Assembly (NCBI GenBank): GCA_905192935.1
Contig: CAJJMX010000054.1
Location: 1-9,384, forward strand
Direction of reading: 5' to 3'
Length of the DNA stretch: 9,384 nucleotides
DNA from: an uncultured Mailhella sp.
GTDB taxonomy: Bacteria > Desulfobacterota > Desulfovibrionia > Desulfovibrionales > Desulfovibrionaceae
Program-made: the position numbers and the translations under genes
The notes under the pieces: generated by a model
Databases searched by the model: none
Told to the model about the DNA's origin: nothing
What the model saw: the letters and a program-made list of their open reading frames with translations, nothing else
Part shown: piece after piece, positions 1 through 6,041 of the stretch
How positions within the stretch are numbered: the stretch's first letter is position 1
Layout: every line of letters begins with the position of its first letter

Positions 1-1289
1 GCCGTGTAGCGGAAGGCGCGGTGCACCATGTTGAACATGACGTTGATGTCTTCCACGCCCTGCGGATCGGCAATGGCGTCGGCCTCGCTGAGCATGGGAC
101 GCACGGCGCCCATGCGGACGAAGGGACTTACGTATTCCCACACGACGTCCTTGTCTTTCGTCACTTCGAAAATATGTCCCGTGGCCGTGGAGGTGATGAG
201 CACGTTGCCGTTTGGAAGATGCTGCGTGGAGCCCTGATAGGCGCTGTAGAAGGCATTGGGATTCTTGGCAGCGTATTCCCAGTCTATGCTGCCGGTCTTG
301 ATGTCCACGACGACGGCGCGGGAACGGTTGGCCTGCGGGCGCTGCCAGCCGTTGTCGAACACGGCCACCTTGTCGTTGCCGAGCCATACGGCGTCGTGAT
401 TGCCGAAAAAGATCTGACTGCCGTCGTTGCAGAATCCGGGAAGGGAACCTTCGCCGTGATTGCTGGGGTTGCCGAAACGCCAGACGATCTTGCCGGCCTT
501 GTCGTGATTGACGATGAAGACTTCACTGAAATTTCTGGAGCTTATGAGCACCTGATCGGTTTCGGGATTGTACCGGACGCTGTTGATGTGCATCCAGTCG
601 GAATCGCCGTAGTAGTTCTTGATGGGCAGACGGTAGTTGATGTCGAAGGCGTCTTTTCCCGTGCCGATGTGATCCCAGGCGTGCCACGACCATACCTCGT
701 TGCCGTTTCTGTCCACTTCCACGATGTAGTCGGCCCACAGGCCGTCGTAGTTGGGCTTGTGGCCGGTATCGGTGCCGGGTTTGGGCAGGGTCCCGGGCTT
801 GCGGCCTTTGGCCACGGCTTCATCGTAGCTCTTGTGCTCCCAGGCCACGATGAGCGTATTGCCGTTGGGCATGCGGTCGAAGGCATGATGGCTCAGCCTG
901 GCATCGTCGTAGATCTTGTGTTCCCATACCACGTTGCCGTCCCAGTCGATCTCCTGAAGGCACCCCGACATTCCGCCGAAGGGCACCTTGTTCTCGTAAC
1001 GCAGGCCGCGCAGCAGATTGCCGTTGGGCAGAAGCTCCGCATAGAGGCCCGGTCTGCCGGCAGTTTTCCATTCATGGACGATATTGCCCTCCATGTCCAG
1101 AAGATAGGTGGACGTGGCAAGCATGGGCGAGATCAGCGTATAGCCGTTCTGGGCCCTGTCCTTGTCGTACCTCAGTACGCCGGTGGGCGTGGACATGGTT
1201 TCTACGGCATCTGCCTGCCTGGGAGCGGTCATACTCCCGGCGCCGACCATGGACAAGGCGATCAGTGCGGAGGCAATGAGTCTGTTCAT
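1..1289 (-). CDS. Aryl-sulfate sulfotransferase family protein, C-terminus cut by window edge
   Basis: This is a periplasmic ASST-type beta-propeller expected to move sulfate from one phenolic ester to another phenol without PAPS. The frame is open from ATG at 1289 to the left edge (429 complete codons), so the stop lies outside. By comparison with the neighbour at 1445-2866, about 40-50 residues are missing. A Sec-like signal (MNRLIASALIALSMVGAG...) covers roughly residues 1-28. Catalytic-type residues align with E. coli AssT: H135 (LSHHAF), H234 (DWMHIN), R252 (SSRNFSE) and H298 (GNHDAVW). Propeller-blade repeats such as GNVVWEH, GNEVWSW and KDVVWEY recur. A weak AGGA site precedes the ATG. 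It lies 155 bp downstream of its closest paralogue in the window, with no promoter or terminator recognised between them, so co-transcription is likely. The family is clear; the substrate is unknown. Confidence 0.88.
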   Translation of the reverse strand, partial: MNRLIASALIALSMVGAGSMTAPRQADAVETMSTPTGVLRYDKDRAQNGYTLISPMLATSTYLLDMEGNIVHEWKTAGRPGLYAELLPNGNLLRGLRYENKVPFGGMSGCLQEIDWDGNVVWEHKIYDDARLSHHAFDRMPNGNTLIVAWEHKSYDEAVAKGRKPGTLPKPGTDTGHKPNYDGLWADYIVEVDRNGNEVWSWHAWDHIGTGKDAFDINYRLPIKNYYGDSDWMHINSVRYNPETDQVLISSRNFSEVFIVNHDKAGKIVWRFGNPSNHGEGSLPGFCNDGSQIFFGNHDAVWLGNDKVAVFDNGWQRPQANRSRAVVVDIKTGSIDWEYAAKNPNAFYSAYQGSTQHLPNGNVLITSTATGHIFEVTKDKDVVWEYVSPFVRMGAVRPMLSEADAIADPQGVEDINVMFNMVHRAFRYT

Positions 1290-1399
1290 GAGGCCATCCT
1301 GTATGTAGGTTTAGGGTGCTTGCAGCCGCCTGTCGGCCGCAGGAAAATCTGTGGGAAAGGAACATTCACAGGACGGGAACGTTCCCTGAGCGGCAATGT

Positions 1400-1429
1400 G
1401 TCCCCGGGGCGTGACCTCACCCCGGGGAC
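1400..1429 (-). other. Intercistronic GC-rich stem-loop, not a classical terminator
   Basis: A perfect 10-bp inverted repeat (gtccccgggg / ccccggggac) with a 10-nt loop lies between the two ASST genes of this unit. Reading on the minus strand it is followed by CATTGCCGCTC, with no U-run, so intrinsic termination is unlikely. A 12-bp palindrome gggaacgttccc follows at 1375-1386, and a 7-bp stem with one G-U pair lies at 1322-1340. Such structures can lower expression of the distal gene or protect the upstream mRNA; that role is inferred. Confidence 0.5.
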
Positions 1430-1444
1430 GTGGAGGGGACTTTC

Positions 1445-2866
1445 TTACTTGTTCTTCTTGGCGAGAGCGGGGCTGACGGGGCCGTCGTTTCCGGCCTTCA
1501 GCAGTTCAAGCCAGTTCGGCGTGCCCGCGGGCATGAGAGGATGCTTGACGGAAAGATCCTTGCCCTTGAGTTCGGGGGAGTCGGCCGTGAAGCGCCATGC
1601 CTTGTGCACGGCGAAGCCCTGCGTGAAGCCTTCGTTGCTGGCGCTGGAGTACACCTTGTCGCCCGCGCCCATGGGGTTGCAGAATTCCCAGACGATGTGG
1701 TTGTCGGGGGTCACTTCCACGACGTGGCCGGTATTGGTGGAGGTAAGCAGATAGTTGCCGTTGGAGAGCTTCTGCAGACCGCCCTGATAGGCGGTGTAGA
1801 AGTTCCAGTCGGAGGAACCGGACATGGAGGCCTTCCACTGACGCAGCAGCTTGCCTTCGCGGTCGATTTCCACGGCGCGGCTGTAGTTGCCGGAAGGACG
1901 GTTGTTGCCGTTGTCGAAGATGGTCACGGTGCCGTCGCTGGTCCACATGCAGGCGTGAGGTCCGAAGAGCTTCTGGCTGCCGTCATCACCGTATCCGGCG
2001 GGAGCCTTGCCCTTGCCGTAGTTGGCGGGGTTGCCCCAGCGGAACTTTATGCCGCCGTTCTTGCCGTAGTCGATGAAGTACACTTCGGAAAGCTGACGGG
2101 AGGTGAAGCAGATTTCATTGTTGGCGGGATTGTAGGAAACGCCGTTGAAATGCGTCCAGTCGGGACCGGCGAAGTCGCGTCTGATCTTGGGAGAGCAGAA
2201 CACGTTGATGTCGAGCTGATCGGGATTGGTGCCGATGTGATCCCATACGTCCCATTCCCAGATGGTCTTGCCCGTGCCGCGCTCGATTTCACGGATCACG
2301 TCGACCCAGATGCCCTTGACCACTTCCTTGTTGGCGCCGACCTTGAGGCCGTTGGGGAAGAGCGTGCGGCCGGGCTTGTCGGGATCGAGCCCCTTGGCTA
2401 TGGCATCTTCATAGCTGTGATATTTCCATACGAGGATCAGCAGGTTGCCGTTGGGCATGACGTTGAAGGTGTGATGGGCGAGTTCCTTGCCGGGCTTGAC
2501 CGTGTTGAATTCCCAGATCTTTTTTCCGGTCCAGTCGAATTCTTCGATGATGCCGGCCTGACCGCCGAAGGGCACGAGACCTGAAGGGGCCACGGCGTGG
2601 CGGAGCAGGTTGCCGTTTTTGGGGTCGAGCATGGCGAAGAAGCAGGGATATTCGCTCTTCCATTCCTTGACCACGTTGCCGGTCATGTCCATGAGGAAGG
2701 TCGTCTTCGCCTTCTGGGGAGCAATGAGCGTATAGCCCTGAAGAGCCTGACTTTCGTTGGTGAGAACGCCGAGAGGTCCGTTGAAGCCTTCATACGCCCA
2801 CGCGGCGGGAGCCAGCGCGAGGGAACCGAGAAGAACCGCAGCCATGGTGCCGAACAGTTTGTTCAT
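1445..2866 (-). CDS. Aryl-sulfate sulfotransferase family protein, Sec-exported
   Basis: This is an intact 473-residue periplasmic ASST-like enzyme, predicted to transfer sulfate between phenolic donors and acceptors. The signal peptide (MNKLFGTMAAVLLGSLALAP..., cleavage probably after AWA near residue 22) is followed by a beta-propeller with repeats such as GNVVKEW, KKIWEFN, KTIWEWD and NHIVWEF. Residues equivalent to the E. coli AssT catalytic set are H132 (AHHTFN), H239 (WTHFN), R257 (SRQLSE) and H304 (GPHACMW). The first in-frame ATG (2872) abuts AAAGGA with no spacing, while the ATG at 2866 has 6 nt, so 2866 is the better start. At 473 residues it is about 120 shorter than E. coli AssT and lacks that enzyme's N-terminal beta-sandwich. 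It heads a unit with the gene at 1-1289 and has a sigma-54 promoter about 300 bp upstream. Confidence 0.92.
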   Translation of the reverse strand: MNKLFGTMAAVLLGSLALAPAAWAYEGFNGPLGVLTNESQALQGYTLIAPQKAKTTFLMDMTGNVVKEWKSEYPCFFAMLDPKNGNLLRHAVAPSGLVPFGGQAGIIEEFDWTGKKIWEFNTVKPGKELAHHTFNVMPNGNLLILVWKYHSYEDAIAKGLDPDKPGRTLFPNGLKVGANKEVVKGIWVDVIREIERGTGKTIWEWDVWDHIGTNPDQLDINVFCSPKIRRDFAGPDWTHFNGVSYNPANNEICFTSRQLSEVYFIDYGKNGGIKFRWGNPANYGKGKAPAGYGDDGSQKLFGPHACMWTSDGTVTIFDNGNNRPSGNYSRAVEIDREGKLLRQWKASMSGSSDWNFYTAYQGGLQKLSNGNYLLTSTNTGHVVEVTPDNHIVWEFCNPMGAGDKVYSSASNEGFTQGFAVHKAWRFTADSPELKGKDLSVKHPLMPAGTPNWLELLKAGNDGPVSPALAKKNK

Positions 2867-3160
2867 GTTCATTCCTTTGTACAGATGCGGTCTGTACCCT
2901 TTTTAATTTGGCCGAACTTTTCAGTGATACGCTCTTATAGTGAAAAAAATTGTTTTTCTTTATGTCCTGTGCAACTCTCCCGCGTTGGTTGTTTGTCGTT
3001 TCCATGTTTCTGAAATTAATGCAACAGAAATATGAAAAATGGCGTTTTTTGTACAATATTGTGCAGAACGGGTATTCATTTCAGAGGAAAATCTCCCGGA
3101 AAAAGGAAATCTTCCAGAGAAAACGACAGAGGTCTGCGCTTTTGAGGACTCTCGTTGTCG
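2867..3160 (-). promoter_or_regulatory. Long structured 5' leader of the 1445-2866 gene
   Basis: If transcription starts about 12 nt after the sigma-54 -12 element, the leader is about 290 nt, much longer than those of the other two units. No convincing gene lies in it. It is AT-rich at 2900-3060. It contains a near-perfect palindrome at 3051-3064 (gtacaatattgtgc), a weak bulged stem near 3093-3121, and a 7-bp hairpin just before the ribosome binding site (2879-2897). No known riboswitch class was recognised. Confidence 0.4.
2879..2897 (-). promoter_or_regulatory. Hairpin immediately upstream of the ribosome binding site
   Basis: A perfect 7-bp inverted repeat, gtacaga / tctgtac with a 5-nt loop, ends directly against the AAAGGA ribosome binding site of the 1445-2866 gene. 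In RNA it would stack beside the site and could modulate ribosome access or mRNA stability. A protein operator is the alternative. Function is inferred. Confidence 0.45.
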
Positions 3161-3170
3161 ACAAATTTTA

Positions 3171-3186
3171 TGCAAGAATCATGCCA
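3171..3186 (-). promoter_or_regulatory. Sigma-54 (-24/-12) promoter of the 1445-2866 / 1-1289 unit
   Basis: The minus strand reads TGGCATGATTCTTGCA, matching the sigma-54 consensus TGGCACRNNNNTTGCW with one mismatch, and has the required GG-N10-GC spacing. Its enhancer-like palindrome begins 87 bp upstream of the -12 GC, the same distance as in the next unit. The start site is predicted near 3160. Confidence 0.72.
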
Positions 3187-3258
3187 TGGCCGGTAAAAGT
3201 TTTTCTTTCAATATATTACATGAATATGTCTCGAATCTTTCGTGAAAGAAGGGACGAC

Positions 3259-3278
3259 GTGTACGAAATACCGCACGC
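3259..3278. promoter_or_regulatory. Putative enhancer-binding activator site (UAS)
   Basis: The sequence GTGTACGAAATACCGCACGC is an imperfect palindrome (GTGTACG / CGCACGC) matching the sites at 5171-5190 and 7655-7674. It lies roughly 100-120 bp upstream of the predicted start, the usual position for a sigma-54 activator. The stretch from 3279 to 3411 between it and the upstream terminator shows nothing else recognisable beyond a repeated ttcgggaa and an isolated CCGTACA half-site at 3345. Confidence 0.65.
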
Positions 3279-3404
3279 ACGCCGGTGTCTGCAAAGGGGC
3301 CGGGAGTGAACGGGCACTCGGTTCGGGAAATTTCGGGAATTTTTCCGTACAGGCGCGCGGGGCATGGACGAGAGGGATGTGAAAGCCCCGTCATTCGACG
3401 ACGC

Positions 3405-3442
3405 ACAAAGAGAAAGAGCGGGCCTGACGGACCCGCTCTTTC
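3405..3442 (-). terminator. Rho-independent terminator after the 3511-5016 gene
   Basis: An 11-bp perfect stem (gaaagagcggg / cccgctctttc, 3412-3422 with 3432-3442) has a 9-nt loop. On the minus strand it is followed by a T-rich tail (TTTCTCTTT). It lies about 70 bp past the stop and separates this unit from the next enhancer and promoter. Confidence 0.78.
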
Positions 3443-3510
3443 GATGATGGAACGTTACGACTGAGGCTGAAGGGGCGCCTCACGCTTTTTCAGGCTGCTT
3501 CCCAGCGAGC

Positions 3511-5016
3511 CTACTTGCCGGTTTTCTGGGCGGCCGTCCAGGCGGGAGTTGCCACGGGTGTGAGCGTGCCGAACTGCACGGGCGTTCTCTTGTCCACGAC
3601 GGGCTGGATGTCGGGCAGCTTGCCGTTCACGTCGGGCAGAACGATGGCGCCGTGCTTGGGAGGAATGACGGCGGTTTCCACGGGCTTTGTGAGCTGCGGG
3701 AAGAACTCGTAGGGAACGGCGTAGGAGCGGTAGGTATAGCCGGCTATGTACGCGCCTTTTTCCGTGGCGTTGTAGGGGCTCACGTAGTCCCACACGATTT
3801 CCTTCTTGGGAGTCACTTCGAAGATGCGGGAACTCGAGCCTTCATTGATGAGGGTGTTGCCGTTGGGCAGGCGCTGGGCATCGGAAATGAAGGGGCTGTA
3901 GAACAGATTGTCGGCCAGATTCTCCCCACGCCCACGGAAATGGCCGAGTATTCCCATACCTTTCTTTTAGTTACGGGATTGAATTCCACCACGCGGCTGT
4001 AGGCATGGTTCTGATCGATATACTTGTTGTTGGCCATGGTGCCACCGTTGTCGAACACCATGATGTTGCCTTCACCGGGCAGCCCTTTCGGGATCATGTG
4101 GGTATGATGTATGCCTGCGAACTTGCCGAGTCTGGCGTTTTCCCCCACGAAGGGAGGAGCGACCTGCCAGACTATTTTTCCGGTCTCATGGTCGATGATG
4201 AACATGTGAGAGGTGTTGCGGCTGTCGCAGATGATGTTGTCGGGATGGAAGCGCTTGTCGCCGGCATCATACCACTTGTTCGGGCCGAGCCAGGAGGCGC
4301 AGTTGATGTGCAGCCAGTCCACGCCCTGATGCTTGAGGGCCTTCTTGGGCAGCTTCATGGCCTGCGTGCGGGCAATGGCGTCTTCCGTGTAGCCGAGTTC
4401 TTCAAAGTGATCGGCGGCAGCCCACTTCCAGAGAATGTTTTCATCCTTGTCCACGATGAGGATCACGTCATCAGTCAGAACGTTGGGATTGATGCCGGGG
4501 TGCCTGGAGTTTTCATGGGAGAGGACCAGCATCTTGCCGTCCAGCTTGGGCGTCTGACCGGGAGCGTAGTAGCCCGTGCTCATGCCCTCTATCTGAAAAT
4601 CGTGATGCTGACGGGCGACCCAGGTTTCTCCCTTGGCATCCTATGTCGTCGACCTTTTCATGATGGTTGAACTTGCGCACGACGTTGCCGTCGAAGTCGA
4701 GGATGGCGAGCGTGTTCGCGTCCTGACCGCCGGTGGGCAGGGAGGGGTAGAGCGTCATGGCCACGTATCCGCCGGGCAGTGCCTTGGCGGGCATGCTGTA
4801 TTCCGTGCTCTTGGAATCCCATTCCTTTATCAGGTTGCCGTTGCGGTCGATGAGCTTCGTCGTGCCCTTCGTGGCCATGATGACGTAGGAGTTGAAGGTC
4901 TTGGCAGGATCATACTTGACAGTGCCTGTGACGATGACCTGGGGTTTTGCCTGAGCCATGCCGGCCGCAAGAAGCAGCGCCGCACAGGTGAAGGAGAGCG
5001 TTCTGGAAAGATTCAT
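3511..5016 (-). pseudogene. Aryl-sulfate sulfotransferase family gene with two compensating frameshifts
   Basis: The start at 5016 has an AAGGAG site 5 nt upstream and a Sec signal (MNLSRTLSFTCAALLLAAGM...). The frame then reads into ASST sequence until about 4638, where one extra base (an A on the plus strand) moves the homology into a second frame; a TAG at 4641-4643 marks where that frame opens. The middle frame carries the whole catalytic core: HHDF, DWLHIN, DSRNTS and IHHTHMIP. At about 3930, in a GGGG run, one base appears missing and homology returns to the original frame (ENLADNLFYSPFIS onward) to the stop at 3511. The net change is zero, and the whole is equivalent to about 501 residues, close to the 488 of its paralogue at 6042-7508. 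As read, no full-length protein is made. Promoter, enhancer, leader and terminator all look intact, so the damage is either recent or a sequencing/assembly error. Confidence 0.82.
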
Positions 5017-5045
5017 GTCAACTCCTTGGAAAGCGGTGAAGGGGT

Positions 5046-5063
5046 GGCAGAGCCTGGTCTGCC
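5046..5063 (-). promoter_or_regulatory. Leader hairpin of the 3511-5016 gene
   Basis: A 6-bp inverted repeat (ggcaga / tctgcc, 6-nt loop) lies near the predicted 5' end of the transcript, about 30 nt before the start codon. The minus-strand CAGACC...TCTG pattern resembles the hairpin at 2879-2897. It may be a 5'-end stabiliser; this is inferred. Confidence 0.35.
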
Positions 5064-5082
5064 GTGCTGTCACAAGGAAAAA

Positions 5083-5098
5083 TGCAAGAAATATACCA
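5083..5098 (-). promoter_or_regulatory. Sigma-54 (-24/-12) promoter of the 3511-5016 gene
   Basis: The minus strand reads TGGTATATTTCTTGCA. It keeps TGG, the purine before the spacer, TTGCA, and exact GG-N10-GC spacing, with two C-to-T changes in the -24 box. It gives a leader of about 56 nt. The palindrome at 5171-5190 begins exactly 87 bp from the -12 GC. Confidence 0.68.
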
Positions 5099-5170
5099 TA
5101 AAAATATTATTTTTTCTTTAAGCATAGTTATATGAAAATTTTTCTTGATTATATTAAATTTAAAAGGAAG

Positions 5171-5190
5171 TTGTGCGGCACCTCGTACAT
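5171..5190. promoter_or_regulatory. Putative enhancer-binding activator site (UAS)
   Basis: TTGTGCGGCACCTCGTACAT shares the TGTGCGG and CGTACA half-sites with the site at 7655-7674 (14 of 20 positions identical). Its distance from the sigma-54 -12 element equals that of the site at 3259-3278. The rest of the 5099-5299 spacer is very AT-rich, and no gene is seen in it. Confidence 0.65.
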
Positions 5191-5299
5191 GAAAAAATAT
5201 GATGATAATACACGTAATATAAGATAGTATGGAATGTTGTCATATTCTTATGAAGAGTATGAAGTTTTTAATGTCGACATATTGCATAAGCTATAAAAT

Positions 5300-5333
5300 A
5301 AAAAAGCGGATCTTCAGAAAAGATCCGCTTTTT
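5300..5333 (-). terminator. Rho-independent terminator of the ASST/HhH operon (bidirectional form)
   Basis: A perfect 9-bp stem (gcggatctt / aagatccgc, 5-nt loop) is flanked by six A on the left and five T on the right. On the minus strand it ends in TTTTTT. It starts about 20 bp after the stop of the 5355-5666 gene and could also stop plus-strand transcription. Confidence 0.9.
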
Positions 5334-5354
5334 CATCGCAGGGGGGGAGAAGGA

Positions 5355-5666
5355 CTAGTAGGCCTTCATGCCGGGCATGGCGTTGGGATTGAAGATGAGG
5401 TCGTCATCTTCTTCGATGGGGTCGAGTTCGGAGATCTTGCGGCCGGGGAGAATGTCGGTCAGATCATCGACAGAGGTGAAGCGCTTGTTGGCGCGGGCGG
5501 CCACGATGGCCTTGGCCTGATCCATGGAAAGTTCGATGCCTTCTTCCTTGCAGGCGGCCACCATCTTTTCGGCGCTGGCCTTGTTGAAGCTGAAGGAACC
5601 GGCATAGGCGGGGACGGCCATGGCGCAGGCCATGAGGGAGAGCATGAGAGTACGGGTGAATTTCAT
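5355..5666 (-). CDS. Small exported protein with a degenerate helix-hairpin-helix (ComEA-like) domain
   Basis: This 103-residue protein has a signal peptide (MKFTRTLMLSLMACAMAVPA..., probable cleavage after AYA, residue 22). The mature part, residues 25-83, aligns with its neighbour's ComEA-like domain: FNKASAEKM, then RFTSVDDLTDILPG. The glycine-rich DNA-contacting hairpins are not conserved. The tail (residues 82-94: DPIEEDDDLIFNP) matches the neighbour's NPVEEQNSLWYDP, which suggests tandem duplication. The mature protein has one cysteine (C39) and is acidic. An AAGGAG site lies 9 nt before the ATG. It is the last gene of the operon, 23 nt after the other small gene and just before a strong terminator. 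The function is unknown; a periplasmic partner, assembly or stability factor for the ASST is inferred from position. DNA uptake is unlikely. Confidence 0.8.
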   Translation of the reverse strand: MKFTRTLMLSLMACAMAVPAYAGSFSFNKASAEKMVAACKEEGIELSMDQAKAIVAARANKRFTSVDDLTDILPGRKISELDPIEEDDDLIFNPNAMPGMKAY

Positions 5667-5689
5667 ATGGTGTCACTCCTTCAAAAAAA

Positions 5690-6031
5690 TCAGCACTTTG
5701 ACGGCGCGAGCGTCATTTCGGCGTTGTCAGGGTCATACCACAGGCTGTTCTGTTCTTCCACAGGATTGATGGCTTCCAGGGTCTTGTTGTCGAGTCCCGG
5801 GACCTTGAGCAGGTCTTCGGCCATGGTGAAGGGCTTTTCCTTGGCCATCTTGACCATGGCTTCGGCCATTTCCTTGGTGATGTTGGCGTCGGGGATGGAC
5901 ATCAGCTGTTCCACGGTGGCCGTGTTCAGGTTGATGGCATCTTCGCCGGGCACCAGTTCTTCATCGGCCAGAACGGGCGAAGCCGCGGCGAGAAGGGCGC
6001 ACAGAGAAAGGGAAAAAAGCAGCTTTTTCAT
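5690..6031 (-). CDS. Small exported protein with a helix-hairpin-helix (ComEA-like) domain
   Basis: This 113-residue protein has a Sec signal (MKKLLFSLSLCALLAAASPV..., cleavage after VLA, residue 22). Residues 33-90 match the ComEA-type tandem HhH pattern (INLNTATVEQLMSIP, then FTMAEDLLKVPGL and LEAINP). The usual GIG turns are replaced by DAN (48-50) and GLD (79-81), and the mature protein is acidic, so nucleic-acid binding is doubtful. HhH folds can be purely structural, as in the photosystem II protein PsbU. The tail (NPVEEQNSLWYDP, residues 89-101) is shared with the next gene. The last residue is a cysteine (PSKC), the only one in the mature chain. Its CGGAG ribosome site sits right after the ASST stop, with 10 nt between the genes, so translation is probably tightly coupled. 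Export and fold family are well supported; function is not known. Confidence 0.87.
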   Translation of the reverse strand: MKKLLFSLSLCALLAAASPVLADEELVPGEDAINLNTATVEQLMSIPDANITKEMAEAMVKMAKEKPFTMAEDLLKVPGLDNKTLEAINPVEEQNSLWYDPDNAEMTLAPSKC

Positions 6032-6041
6032 GAAAACTCCG

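Noticed and set aside
1290..1444. Separate sigma-54 promoter for the partial ASST gene
   Set aside because: GC-N10-CC candidates in this gap (for example around 1325-1338) lack the TTGC and GCAC cores, and no enhancer-like palindrome is present.
21..1754. Long plus-strand open frame (577 codons) at the left edge
   Set aside because: It lies opposite the partial ASST gene and the end of the next one, has no recognisable domain and no convincing ribosome site.
2934..2962. TATAAG at 2934-2939 (minus strand) as a sigma-70 promoter for the 1445-2866 gene
   Set aside because: No acceptable -35 element lies 16-18 bp upstream; the tract is simply AT-rich. A secondary promoter is not excluded.
2950..3309. 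Short open frames in the 2873-3411 spacer (for example 119 codons on plus)
   Set aside because: They have lysine/arginine-rich, non-protein-like composition, no good ribosome site, and overlap the sigma-54 promoter and enhancer.
5690..6031. ComEA-type DNA uptake protein
   Set aside because: The ComEA-like fold pattern is present, but the GxG DNA-binding turns are lost, the protein is acidic, and it sits in a sulfotransferase operon with no other competence gene.
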